This document shows, piece after piece, positions 56,771-64,000 of a stretch of 64,000 nucleotides of DNA. Each line of letters begins with the position of its first letter. The first letter of the stretch is position 1. The notes beneath the pieces are model-generated. The model was given only the letters and a program-made list of their open reading frames with translations, had not been told where the DNA came from and did not search any database. A program made the position numbers and the translations under genes. This DNA is from Pseudomonas sp. UYIF39 (lineage in GTDB: Bacteria > Pseudomonadota > Gammaproteobacteria > Pseudomonadales > Pseudomonadaceae), in the NCBI RefSeq assembly GCF_029963765.1, contig NZ_JALBYU010000015.1, forward strand, positions 80,633 through 144,632, in the 5' to 3' direction.

Positions 56771-57690
56771 GCGTGGTGGTACGCCGGTTCGACGAGAAAC
56801 TCGAGCAGGGCCTTTTGTGCGTGAAGACGGTTTTCGGCTTGATCCCACGCGACGGAGCGCTGGTCATCGAGCAAGTCGACGCTGATTTCCTCGCCACGGT
56901 GGGCCGGCAGGCAGTGCATGAACAGCACGTCCGGTGCGGCCAGGTCGAGCAGGGCGCGGTTGACCTGGTACGGCGCGAACAGCTTAAGGCGCTTGGCGGT
57001 TTCCTCTTCCTGGCCCATGGAGGTCCAGACGTCTGTGCTGACCAGGTGGGCGCCGCGTACGGCATCCTTCGGATCGCGGACGATGGTGACCCGATCACCG
57101 GCCTTGGCCACGAACTCAGGGTTGGGTTCAAAGCCTTCCGGGCAAGCGACGCGCAACTGGAAGTCGAACTGGATCGCCGCTTCTATATAGCTGTTGCACA
57201 TGTTGTTGCCGTCGCCGATCCAGGCCACGGTTTTGCCCTGGATCGAACCGCGGTGTTCGAGGAACGTCTGCATGTCGGCCAGCAACTGGCACGGGTGCAG
57301 ATCATCGGACAGGCCGTTGATCAGCGGGACGCGCGAATTGGCGGCGAATTCGGTCAGAGTGCTGTGGGAAAACGTGCGGATCATCACCGCATCAAGCATG
57401 CTCGACATGACAATGGCGGCATCGCCGATCGGCTCGCCACGGCCCAGCTGGGTGTCGCGCGGCGACAGGAAGATCGCCTGGCCACCGAGTTGGATCATGC
57501 CGGCTTCGAACGAAATACGGGTGCGGGTCGAGGACTTCTCGAAAATCATCCCGAGCACGCGGTTTTTCAGAGGCTCGAACAGTACGCCGCGGTTACGAAG
57601 GTCTTTGAGCTCAACGCCTCGACGGATCACGCTGACCAGCTCTTCGGGCGTGCAATCCATCAGGGAGAGAAAGTGCCTTGCGCTCATCAT
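56767..57690 (-). CDS. argF: anabolic ornithine carbamoyltransferase
   Basis: A 307-residue enzyme with the carbamoyl-phosphate motif SSTRTRISF, HPCQLLADMQTF and the ornithine-side FMHCLPAHRGEE. It makes citrulline from ornithine and carbamoyl phosphate in arginine synthesis. AAGG lies just before the start at 57690 (a second ATG follows at 57687). An ArgR-type site overlaps its probable promoter. Confidence 0.96.
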   Translation of the reverse strand: MMSARHFLSLMDCTPEELVSVIRRGVELKDLRNRGVLFEPLKNRVLGMIFEKSSTRTRISFEAGMIQLGGQAIFLSPRDTQLGRGEPIGDAAIVMSSMLDAVMIRTFSHSTLTEFAANSRVPLINGLSDDLHPCQLLADMQTFLEHRGSIQGKTVAWIGDGNNMCNSYIEAAIQFDFQLRVACPEGFEPNPEFVAKAGDRVTIVRDPKDAVRGAHLVSTDVWTSMGQEEETAKRLKLFAPYQVNRALLDLAAPDVLFMHCLPAHRGEEISVDLLDDQRSVAWDQAENRLHAQKALLEFLVEPAYHHA

Positions 57691-57799
57691 TGACTACCTT
57701 TTTGCAACAGACCGCAGATACTCAAAGCCTTGTTTAACTGAAAAACGGGCGAGACCTGCGGCGTAAGCCGCACTGGGCGACGAAATAGGGGAAGGCGCG

Positions 57800-57837
57800 A
57801 TCTTATAATTAAATGTCGCGTCTTACCAATAGGGTGC
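57800..57837 (-). promoter_or_regulatory. argF promoter with ArgR half-site
   Basis: On the minus strand TTGGTA and TATAAG are spaced 16 nt apart as -35/-10 elements. On the plus strand TGTCGC, eight bases, then AA (57814-57829) fits the Pseudomonas ArgR half-site TGTCGC-N8-AA and lies over the promoter, consistent with arginine repression. The mobile element ends just upstream, leaving this control region intact. Confidence 0.55.
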
Positions 57838-57904
57838 TTGATTTATAAGGTTTTCATCGTGTTTCGAAAACTGGCTGGGCCAAAGATGGGCCAAAACGAT
57901 GAAA

Positions 57905-59035
57905 TTACAGCTTGTTCAGTTCGGTCCAGTCGGAGGTGGAGTTGATCCACTTCGCATAGGTCGAGAGCAACATTTGTACACTGTGACCCAGCTGGTTTGC
58001 AATGAACGCTGCGTTCATGTTCGCCATCAGGCACATCGTTGCATAGGTGTGACGGCAGTCATATTGCCGACGCCGACGGATGGCTAGCCGCTCAAGCGCC
58101 GCGAGAAAGTACTTCTTCGGCGTGCTGTCCGACCTGATCCACTCGCTGCTGGCGTCCGCCGGCGCAAAGACAAACTCCGCACCATCCGCTGCCAACGACC
58201 GCGCCACCTGAATCGCATTCAGCGCCCGATCATTGAGCAGCACATCCCTGACCGTTTTGGTTTTTATCCTTTCGAACAATTCCCCTTTCACGATCACACG
58301 GCATACGAGTGCCCTTCGTTTATCCACGTCGACCTCTGACCACTTGAGCGCCCTGATCTCGCCGGGCCGCATCCCGGTGAAGAACGAGAACTCAAAGTAG
58401 GCGGCATATAACCTGGTCGGCCCCTTCAGGTGCTCGTACATGTCGGCGATGATCCGCTCGGCATCATCCCGCTCAAACGGATCAACCTGCCGCTTGGCGA
58501 TCTTGGCCCGAGGGATCGACAGGCACGGGTTGCGCGAGATGTGTCCATCCATCACGGCTGTGTGCAAAACACTCGACAGCTTGTCCGTGGCGTTCCGGCG
58601 CACGCCCGGCGACTCCCACGCGATCGCCGAAACGATCTTGCGCAGGTCCGCCGAGGTGATGTTGTCGATTCGCTTGCTGGCGAGTGCCGGCATCCAGAAC
58701 CGGTTCAGCACGCTTTTGTAGTTGTCGCGCGTGCTGTCGACAATCTCCCGACTGTCGAGCCAGATCTGGGCAAACTCGCCAAAGGTCGGTGTCTTGCGAT
58801 CGAGCAGGTAGCCTGAGTTCGGGAACATCTGGGCGTAGAGATCGTCGTTCATCGCGCCCAGCTTGATCAGTTCCTTTACACGAGCACAGAGACTGCCGGC
58901 CGCCGCGAGCCCCTTGGCGTTCGGCTTATAGGGAGTCGGCTCGCTTCGACGCTGACCGTTCCAAGTAAAACGGATCCGGACGCTTTCGCCGCGGGGCTCG
59001 ACGCCATCAGGGAGGCCCATTGATTTTCTGCCCAT
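57905..59035 (-). CDS. tyrosine-family site-specific integrase
   Basis: A 376-residue recombinase. The N-terminal arm-binding region (GVEPRGESVRIRFTWNG) is of the phage integrase type, followed by a SAM-like core-binding domain (about 85-170). The catalytic domain has Arg in TGMRPGEIRAL, box II YDCRHTYATM (Tyr where many have His), LGHS and the nucleophile Tyr in STYAKW. It marks the left end of an integrated phage-like element; the attachment site is probably in 57838-57904, beside argF. Confidence 0.93.
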   Translation of the reverse strand: MGRKSMGLPDGVEPRGESVRIRFTWNGQRRSEPTPYKPNAKGLAAAGSLCARVKELIKLGAMNDDLYAQMFPNSGYLLDRKTPTFGEFAQIWLDSREIVDSTRDNYKSVLNRFWMPALASKRIDNITSADLRKIVSAIAWESPGVRRNATDKLSSVLHTAVMDGHISRNPCLSIPRAKIAKRQVDPFERDDAERIIADMYEHLKGPTRLYAAYFEFSFFTGMRPGEIRALKWSEVDVDKRRALVCRVIVKGELFERIKTKTVRDVLLNDRALNAIQVARSLAADGAEFVFAPADASSEWIRSDSTPKKYFLAALERLAIRRRRQYDCRHTYATMCLMANMNAAFIANQLGHSVQMLLSTYAKWINSTSDWTELNKL

Positions 59036-59232
59036 GTGTTGTATCGCTCCAGGCTGTACATGATTCGTCCGTTCACTTTTCCCCAGACACCAATCGGGAT
59101 AACGCCAGACAGGCGCTTGTGTTCGAGGGCTTTGGAAGTGGTGCCGATCAGCTCGGCAAGGCGTGACTCCAGGACCTTGTCCACCAGCAGCGCGGCTGGG
59201 TCGTCGAGGGTTTGTAGTGGTTTCGATGACAT
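58876..59232 (-). CDS. putative excisionase-type DNA-binding protein
   Basis: A 118-residue frame starting MSSKPLQTLDD. Residues 20-70 (RLAELIGTTSKALEHKRLSG, GVWGKVNGRIMYSLERYNTW) resemble the winged-helix region of phage excisionases, where a helix-turn-helix is followed by a YSLE/W strand. The last 53 codons overlap the integrase start in another frame, common for xis-int pairs. Weak similarity; the call rests on position and size. Confidence 0.6.
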   Translation of the reverse strand: MSSKPLQTLDDPAALLVDKVLESRLAELIGTTSKALEHKRLSGVIPIGVWGKVNGRIMYSLERYNTWAENQWASLMASSPAAKASGSVLLGTVSVEASRLPISRTPRGSRRPAVSVLV

Positions 59233-59275
59233 AGCTGTCTCCATGCCGCGCGTGGCGGCAGAAGGTGGGGAAGGG

Positions 59276-60022
59276 TTATAGAAGCGCGCCTTGTTTCGGC
59301 GCTTCTGCAGGAATGCTGAAAGCCCAGCGAGGCGGGGCGTTGTGAGACTCGATCCTGCTGCGCATTACCGCTGCCCGGGCCTCTTTGGTGGGTGGCGAGT
59401 AGGTGCCGCGCCATGCCTGATCAATGCCGATGTTTCGACCAATGTTGGTGCTGTCGGCGCTGGAGAGCGGAAGGTGTCCGAAGATTGCAGGGTCGAGCAT
59501 GCGCAAGCCGTGGAGTTTGCAGAGCGGACGCCCGTCGTCGTCACAGACAACCCGCATCGCCTTGCCCATCTGCGACCACCACAGCGCGCTGCCGGGCTGT
59601 GAGTAGTCGCCCGAGCTGCCGATGCAGACTCTTGGCCAGCCGCTAGCCAAGCGTTCAAGTCGCTCAAGGCTTTCGTGCATGTGCCACACCGGCGCGCCGA
59701 ACCAGCGAGGAAGCGGCCATTCATCCAGCAGCGCATCGTTTGCGCGCTCGTCCCCGTCGATCACGTCAGGTATCACTGCGAAGTCGCATGCCGGGATCAG
59801 CTTTGCAGCCGCTGCCCATTCGTAAAATGGGCGCCAGTCCAGCACAGGCTTCCCCTGTTTCCAGGCGGAAAACGCGCCGTTATCGATGGCGAATGACTGG
59901 CAAACCGATGCTGCCAGGGCCAATTGTCTTGGGTCGCTGAAGCTGACAAAGGCGTGACCTCCACCTATTGCCGCCGCCGCAGCAGTCTCCGGCGTGATTG
60001 GCAAGCCGTGGTAATGAATCAT
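59276..60022 (-). CDS. phage TGT/DpdA-like protein (candidate 7-deazaguanine-inserting transglycosylase)
   Basis: A 248-residue protein of a family common in phage early regions. Features recalling the tRNA-guanine transglycosylase barrel are Asp47 in AIDNGAFSAW (compare the TGT DSGGFQ), PDVIDGDERAND, IGSSGDY, KLHGLRMLDP and Asp190 in ADSTNIGRNIG (compare the TGT DCVxPTRxxRNG). DpdA proteins use this fold to place 7-deazaguanines in DNA. The zinc-binding cysteines of bacterial TGT are not evident. No queuosine-precursor genes are visible. The assignment is inferred from motifs only. Confidence 0.5.
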   Translation of the reverse strand: MIHYHGLPITPETAAAAAIGGGHAFVSFSDPRQLALAASVCQSFAIDNGAFSAWKQGKPVLDWRPFYEWAAAAKLIPACDFAVIPDVIDGDERANDALLDEWPLPRWFGAPVWHMHESLERLERLASGWPRVCIGSSGDYSQPGSALWWSQMGKAMRVVCDDDGRPLCKLHGLRMLDPAIFGHLPLSSADSTNIGRNIGIDQAWRGTYSPPTKEARAAVMRSRIESHNAPPRWAFSIPAEAPKQGALL

Positions 60023-60264
60023 CCGCTGAGCCTCACTGTTTCGATTTCGACGCCCAGGTGCGTGGCGGTGATCGTTTGGTCGCCGCCGAACGTTTCAGCC
60101 AGGCAGTCGGCGATCTGCTCGTGCCAGCCTTTCTTGATCAGGGCGGTTGCCGTTTTGATGTGCTCGACGCGGATCATCACCGACGACCGGACTTCCAGCC
60201 GATAGATGATCAATTCGCCGTCCGAAGGGCAGACGGCTGCGAATGTGTGTCTGTAAATATTCAC
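60019..60264 (-). CDS. small phage protein of unknown function
   Basis: An 81-residue protein starting with GTG at 60264 (NIYRHTFAAVCPSDGELIIY), preceded by GAGG at 7 nt; the longer open frame upstream is not supported. It ends over the start of the TGT-like gene by 4 nt, so the two are coupled. The last 40 residues (EHIKTATALIKKGWHEQIAD) look helical. It may act with the TGT-like protein; no known domain is recognised. Confidence 0.6.
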   Translation of the reverse strand: MNIYRHTFAAVCPSDGELIIYRLEVRSSVMIRVEHIKTATALIKKGWHEQIADCLAETFGGDQTITATHLGVEIETVRLSG

Positions 60265-60535
60265 GCGCAGTCCTCGCCCGCCGTACACCGGCAGGCTCTT
60301 GTGTGGGGTAGGGTTAGGCTTAGATCGAAGCGATACAGGCGAAAGCGCCAAAAGTTCAAAATATTTATCTTTTTGTTCGACGGGAGCTTGGAACAGCGAG
60401 TACAAGTGCACTTCGATTCACATCCCGGATGTAGATAAGGTGTATTTAAAGCAGAGGAAGCGCGTCTTCTGGGAGTGGTCTGACTCCTCGTTGCACTGCA
60501 GGTGTCATGACGGTCTTCTAAATGATGGCGGGCAG

Positions 60536-60760
60536 ATGGACGTGCAAGTGCGTACTTCCGCAACGGGGGCGGTTCAGCTGTTTGTTGGTGCGTACTTCGG
60601 ATCTGGAGAAATGATGTTTGAGGAGTACTACAAAAGTCGCCCGGGCGAGACGATGACGCAGGCACTTGAATGGGGAGTCAATCGAGCGATGATCCTCACC
60701 TCGACGAAGCTCGTCCCCCTGCCGTCGACAGCGAGGCTAGGCGTCTACCGCAGAGCTTAG
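60536..60760 (+). CDS. possible small plus-strand protein, unknown function
   Basis: A 74-residue frame beginning MDVQVRTSATGAVQLFVGAY and containing EEYYKSRPGETMTQALEWGV, which looks like real protein sequence. The frame stays open upstream to 60299, so the start is uncertain and no clear ribosome-binding site is seen. It lies opposite in direction to the surrounding phage genes. Function unknown. Confidence 0.4.
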   Translation: MDVQVRTSATGAVQLFVGAYFGSGEMMFEEYYKSRPGETMTQALEWGVNRAMILTSTKLVPLPSTARLGVYRRA

Positions 60761-60806
60761 GACTGTCACCGGTAGCAGTACACGTAGGCGAACCAGGCGA
60801 GGGCGA

Positions 60807-61214
60807 TCATGGGGTCACCTGCTTTGCGGCTTGGCGCTGCCGGTAATACTCCATGACCTCATCCATGCCTCTGTCGACTGCGACAATCTCCCGGTCGAAG
60901 TAGGCTTGGCTGTCTGTCTCGCCTTCTGGCGGAAGCTGGCCGGGCCCGCAAAGCGAGTTGTAAATCCATTCCATGCCCGCCACCGGTCCCTTGCCGTGCT
61001 CTTCCTCGATGAGCGCTGAACGCATGGCGAGGATGTAGCGGCCAAGCAGCAAGTCGAGTTCCTTGATTCGCACGCGGGCGTGTTCGTTTTCGTCGATCAG
61101 GGCGAGGACTGCAGCCGGCGACGCGGCTACCCCGTAATCATTCAGTGCTTCGTAATCGTGCTGGTCGCGCTTTGCAGCCTCGGCCAGCCGCTTCAATGCT
61201 GCGTAATCGTTCAT
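60807..61214 (-). CDS. Ead/Ea22-like phage protein
   Basis: A 135-residue protein starting at the ATG at 61214 (GGAG 8 nt upstream) with MNDYAALKRLAEAAKR, the usual opening of Ead/Ea22-like proteins of lambdoid and Pseudomonas phages. The middle (AAVLALIDENEHARVRIKEL) is helical. Role unknown. It follows the upstream 63-residue gene by 1 nt. Confidence 0.65.
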   Translation of the reverse strand: MNDYAALKRLAEAAKRDQHDYEALNDYGVAASPAAVLALIDENEHARVRIKELDLLLGRYILAMRSALIEEEHGKGPVAGMEWIYNSLCGPGQLPPEGETDSQAYFDREIVAVDRGMDEVMEYYRQRQAAKQVTP

Positions 61215-61215
61215 G

Positions 61216-61407
61216 TCATTCGCTCCAGCAGCTGAGTTCTTCGTCAATGGCTTCTTCCCAGTCGCCCGGGCTTCCATCCCATTCAATTGCGCTGTCGTAG
61301 CAAACATCAGCAGTTCGCCAGCACATCCGATAATCGAGGTAGTCCTTTGCGTGGATGCGTCGGCTCATGTACCAAGCGGCACGGAAGATCCAATACAGGC
61401 GCTTCAT
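61216..61407 (-). CDS. small acidic phage protein
   Basis: A 63-residue protein (MKRLYWIFRAAWYMSRR start, acidic tail DWEEAIDEELSCW), with an AGG-type ribosome-binding site 6 nt before the ATG and tight spacing to the next gene. A basic, aromatic N-terminal helix could associate with membrane. No family recognised. Confidence 0.55.
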   Translation of the reverse strand: MKRLYWIFRAAWYMSRRIHAKDYLDYRMCWRTADVCYDSAIEWDGSPGDWEEAIDEELSCWSE

Positions 61408-61458
61408 GCAATACCTGTCCTTTGCCGCTATAGCGGCTGACTTTGAAGGGGGAGAGAG

Positions 61459-62097
61459 TTACTGCGGGGTGTTCGGCTTTTTCGCCAGGCCCTTGACGGC
61501 CTCGCTGTAGATAAATTTGATTTGATCCCACGGGATCATGTGCTGCTGCCCGTATTCACCTTCGCCGTCGCAAATCTCACAACCTTCTGAAGGCTCTTCC
61601 TGGTCGCGGCACTCAGGGCATTCGGACGTGACTTCCAGCTTGAACTCACCGAGCAGCAGCGCTTTGGCGCCGTTCTCGGCGGTCAGCCTTGTGGGCATGA
61701 GGCAGTACCCTGCAGGCACGGTCAGCTCATCAATCCGCTGATCCGCTGCGTTCAGGCGCAGCTGCAGGGCTTCGATCTTTTCCCGGGCGGCCGCTTCACG
61801 CGCCAAGAAGATCGAGTAAGCCTCCTGCGAGACCCGAACTGAACGCCCGTCTATTCCGAAATCAACGCCGGCAGATTCTTCCGGCTCGGCGGTAAGGGTG
61901 TCCGGAGCAGGGGAAGAGTCGAGCATTGCAGCCCAGCACAGCTTCGCTCGGAACGCCGCTTGCTGACAGCCGCTCATCTCTTGGTATTGCTCCCAGACTT
62001 CCTCGTCGGTGAAGCACTCATCTGGCACCGATTCAAAACCATTGATCACCATGGTTTCGGTCGGCTCGACCGGCACCAGTTTCCATTGACTGTTCAT
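61459..62097 (-). CDS. phage protein with two CxxC motifs
   Basis: A 212-residue protein. Central residues 100-125 form a heptad-like coiled coil (REKIEALQLRLNAADQRIDE). Near the C-terminus SECPECRDQ and GCEICDGEGEY form a DnaJ-like zinc knuckle pair. The N-terminus (WKLVPVEPTETMV) is a repeated module in phage hypothetical proteins. Function unknown; probably zinc-binding. Confidence 0.6.
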   Translation of the reverse strand: MNSQWKLVPVEPTETMVINGFESVPDECFTDEEVWEQYQEMSGCQQAAFRAKLCWAAMLDSSPAPDTLTAEPEESAGVDFGIDGRSVRVSQEAYSIFLAREAAAREKIEALQLRLNAADQRIDELTVPAGYCLMPTRLTAENGAKALLLGEFKLEVTSECPECRDQEEPSEGCEICDGEGEYGQQHMIPWDQIKFIYSEAVKGLAKKPNTPQ

Positions 62098-62111
62098 CCT
62101 GCAATCTCCAA

Positions 62112-62699
62112 TCAGTTATCGGTTCCGGTGTAGGTGCGCCATGGCACCTTCACGCCCTTGACGAGGAATCCCCAGTCACCGCGCCACTTGCTGGTGATGA
62201 AGAGGGTGAAGACGCCACCGGGGGATATCTCGTCGATGCGGTGGTATTCGCCGTGGTTGAGGCGTGCGGTTTCGCCGGCGCGCCTGGTCATGTACTCAGT
62301 GGCCTCGGCCTTCGCCCAATTGATCAGTTGCGGGTCGGCATCAGGTATCAGGCTCGCCAAGAACTCGGCCTTCCACTCATCACTCATCGGCCGTTGTTCC
62401 GCGTACCAGCCGCGCAGGATGATGGTTCGAGCATTCCAAGGATGGTCATGCAGATCCCGGTCTTCGTCCGGCCGCATGATGTGGTGAATCCGGAACGACC
62501 ATGGGCACCACCAGAGCGCCGGCTTGTGCGTCGTTCGGGAGTAGGGGTTGAACAGCCACCAGCGGCCCATGTACATCTCGGTGCCGTCGGCTGACATGAT
62601 GTGTAAGTAGGGTGTGCGCTGGGCGCGAGCAATGAGCCAGTCGGCGATGGCTGGGCGCGCGAGCAGCTTGGCGAGCATTTGCCAAAAGATATTGGGCAT
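62112..62699 (-). CDS. cupin-like phage protein
   Basis: A 195-residue protein with HHIMRPDEDRDLHDHPWN followed by ARTIILRGWY, a cupin-type metal-binding strand pair, and later histidines in LNHGEYHRIDEI. Cupin-fold proteins of this kind occur in tailed phages; substrate unknown. It lies 14 nt upstream of the zinc-knuckle gene on the same strand. Confidence 0.6.
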   Translation of the reverse strand: MPNIFWQMLAKLLARPAIADWLIARAQRTPYLHIMSADGTEMYMGRWWLFNPYSRTTHKPALWWCPWSFRIHHIMRPDEDRDLHDHPWNARTIILRGWYAEQRPMSDEWKAEFLASLIPDADPQLINWAKAEATEYMTRRAGETARLNHGEYHRIDEISPGGVFTLFITSKWRGDWGFLVKGVKVPWRTYTGTDN

Positions 62700-62743
62700 A
62701 GGGAATCCTCTACGCTACATTCGTGGGGAATATAAATAAGGAG

Positions 62744-63196
62744 ATGGATGTGCAACGAAGAAACCTGGAAGAGGTAGTGACTGAGTTCCGATCAGCGCTA
62801 CAAGAATTGGCTGCTAGTGGCTTCCACTTCAATGTCAGCATCGACAAAGACTTCCCGCATGCAGCATGCGATGACTCATCACTTTTACTGGCTGCGTACC
62901 TTAGTGATCAGGGTTTTCCGGGCGCGGTTAGGGTTCACGGAGAATGGGGTGGTAGGGATAACGAATTGGTTACGCATGTCTGGTTAAAACTTGATGGAAC
63001 ACTCATCGACATCACGGGAAGTCAGTTTGAAAATTACAGTCAACCTGAGATTCTTATTGCTGAACATGATGATTTTTTAGATACGTTCGAAGTCGAAGCC
63101 GAGGGAAGAATTGCTGATTACCGTCAAACACCAGAACTGCCTCGCTACGATTTCAATCAGGCCTATGATGCTATTCGGGCCAGAGTTCCAGGTTAG
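62744..63196 (+). CDS. plus-strand cargo-like gene, unknown function
   Basis: A protein of about 150 residues on the strand opposite to its neighbours. It is richer in A+T than the flanking phage genes, which suggests a moron. AAGGAG ends directly before the ATG at 62744, so a GTG two codons later (62750, spacing 6) may be the true start. FHFNVSIDKDFPHAACDDSS, then THVWLKLDGTLIDITGSQF, recalls transglutaminase-like or papain-like folds with Cys, His and Asp, but the match is only suggestive. Confidence 0.55.
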   Translation: MDVQRRNLEEVVTEFRSALQELAASGFHFNVSIDKDFPHAACDDSSLLLAAYLSDQGFPGAVRVHGEWGGRDNELVTHVWLKLDGTLIDITGSQFENYSQPEILIAEHDDFLDTFEVEAEGRIADYRQTPELPRYDFNQAYDAIRARVPG

Positions 63197-63206
63197 TGAT
63201 GGCTTT

Positions 63207-64000
63207 TTAGTCGCCGCAGAAGCAGTCAATTGCCTCGTCGTGGTCGGCGAACATATCGAATTGGGTGTCTGAGTAATCGAGCATCTGCTGGTAGCTGGGG
63301 CGGTCACTGCGGAACCGGGCGCCGTCTCCGGTGAACTTGCCGCCCGATACGACCGAGCTTTCCATGCGGGCCCACCACTCCGCCTTGGGTCGGTCGCTGG
63401 CGATGATCGAATAGACCTGCTTGGCGCCCTTCAGGAAGCAGAGGTCGCAGTTGCCCTCCAGCGTCCTCCCGTTGATCGTTGGCAGCATCAGGTCGAATGA
63501 CTGGCTGGCCCAGAAGTCTGTCACGTCCTGCACTCCGACACCGGCGTCAGCCAGCGGCATGACCATCGTGGCCCACTTACTTTCGCTGGTGCTTTTACGG
63601 TGCCGAATTTTCACGACCCGACGCGGCTCATCGGCGCGGATGCCGGTCATCATGTCTACCGGCGCTTCCTCAGTTGAAAGGCCAAGGCAGCGCAGGTACT
63701 TGTGGATGATGCGGATCTTCAGGTCGATGGTGCAGAACCTGGTCACCGGGTTGGGCAGGTACTTGCGCTTGCGGATCAGCGCCTCGAACGGTTCTCCCTG
63801 GCGGCTGGCGCTGGCGAAGTCGACCACCTCAAATCCAGCTTCGTTGTCGCGGAACTCAAGCCATACGATTGGCACCGACCAGCGCTCGGCGCATTCCCGT
63901 ACGAACTCCAATGTGGCCGGATGTTCCTTGCCGGTATTGGCGAAGGTGTAGTGGTCAACTGATCCCGGACACGGTTTTAAGGTTTTCTTCGGTTTTTGCC
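63207..64000 (-). CDS. phage PAPS reductase-like (phosphoadenosine phosphosulfate reductase family) protein, N-terminus cut by window edge
   Basis: The minus-strand frame is open from the stop at 63207 to the end of the window. It contains HYTFANTGKEHPATLEFVRE, the conserved strand after the PP-loop in this family, then PVTRFCTIDLKIRIIHKYL and a cysteine pair in GNCDLCFLKGA. The SGGKDS PP-loop would lie further upstream, outside the window. Phage members act in nucleotide or DNA modification and sulfur-transfer reactions; the role here is unknown. The 30 bases nearest the edge do not resemble the family, so the exact start is unclear. Confidence 0.7.
   Translation of the reverse strand, partial: QKPKKTLKPCPGSVDHYTFANTGKEHPATLEFVRECAERWSVPIVWLEFRDNEAGFEVVDFASASRQGEPFEALIRKRKYLPNPVTRFCTIDLKIRIIHKYLRCLGLSTEEAPVDMMTGIRADEPRRVVKIRHRKSTSESKWATMVMPLADAGVGVQDVTDFWASQSFDLMLPTINGRTLEGNCDLCFLKGAKQVYSIIASDRPKAEWWARMESSVVSGGKFTGDGARFRSDRPSYQQMLDYSDTQFDMFADHDEAIDCFCGD

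Noticed and set aside
60299..60535. N-terminal extension of the small plus-strand frame
   Set aside because: The part before 60536 has unusual composition, no ribosome-binding site and overlaps the promoter side of the minus-strand 81-residue gene.
57846..63990. AAGGTTTTC-type similarity between 57846 and 63974 as attL/attR of a short 6-kb element
   Set aside because: The match is short and imperfect, and the PAPS reductase-like frame runs through the second copy to the window edge, so the element evidently continues.

Overview
The window looks like a chromosome segment of a Pseudomonas from the P. fluorescens lineage. The DNA is GC-rich, and several loci have recognisable Pseudomonas organisation: glpFKRD, argF followed by an ABC ATPase gene, dctBD next to glpM, a gltIJKL (aatJQMP) operon behind a sigma-54 promoter with AauR-type boxes, and divergent metR/metE. 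Dispersed REP doublets (REPINs) of two sequence classes sit between genes. No rRNA, tRNA or CRISPR array was seen. All functional calls come from reading motifs and from family knowledge; no database search was possible.

Layout. 1-4741 (-): a giant, left-truncated NEL-type (IpaH/SspH-like) E3 ubiquitin ligase toxin. 4897-8028 (-): an atypical class A penicillin-binding protein. 8647-10065 (+): a ProY-like amino acid permease. 10138-11262 (-): an OpgC-family membrane protein. 11502-14330 (+): a gtrA/gtrB/glucosyltransferase cassette for surface glycan modification. 14356-15973 (-): an FMN-binding glutamate synthase family gene broken by a frameshift. 16132-19457: a LuxR-type regulator, a nitrilase-family hydrolase and an APC permease. 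19450-29487: a large signalling block. A five-gene minus-strand operon encodes a REC-PAS-GGDEF-EAL protein, a REC-GGDEF-EAL protein, a di-heme cytochrome c peroxidase, a membrane histidine kinase and a REC-histidine kinase; a REC/HD-GYP-like protein lies divergent to it. 29578-31175 (+): Nudix, LysE and GNAT genes. 31326-34663: metR/metE. 34907-36514 (+): an AT-rich, halovibrin-like lipoprotein gene. 36661-38474 (+): an alpha/beta hydrolase and a DsbA-family protein. 38641-42205 (-): glpM, dctD, dctB. 42385-45638 (-): a glutamate/aspartate ABC transporter. 45965-48716: an NTF2-like protein, an MFS exporter and a divergent LysR regulator. 48779-53814 (-): glpD, glpR, glpK, glpF. 54186-55545 (+): ybaK and a PhzF-family gene. 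55661-57690 (-): an ABC ATPase and argF. 57905-64000: the integrase end and early region of a prophage or other integrated element, running off the window.

The best candidate for something new is the 19.4-29.5 kb signalling operon. Three of its proteins share the same unusual receiver domain. Its two c-di-GMP proteins appear to have lost opposite enzymatic activities, leaving one likely cyclase and one likely phosphodiesterase. A haem peroxidase is translationally linked to a histidine kinase, and the divergent HD-GYP-like protein has lost its HD pair. This would fit a redox- or peroxide-linked phosphorelay controlling c-di-GMP. Other points of interest are a TGT/DpdA-like protein in the prophage, a 19-bp promoter motif shared by the gtr cassette and the halovibrin-like gene, and the NEL ligase, which has no secretion system nearby.
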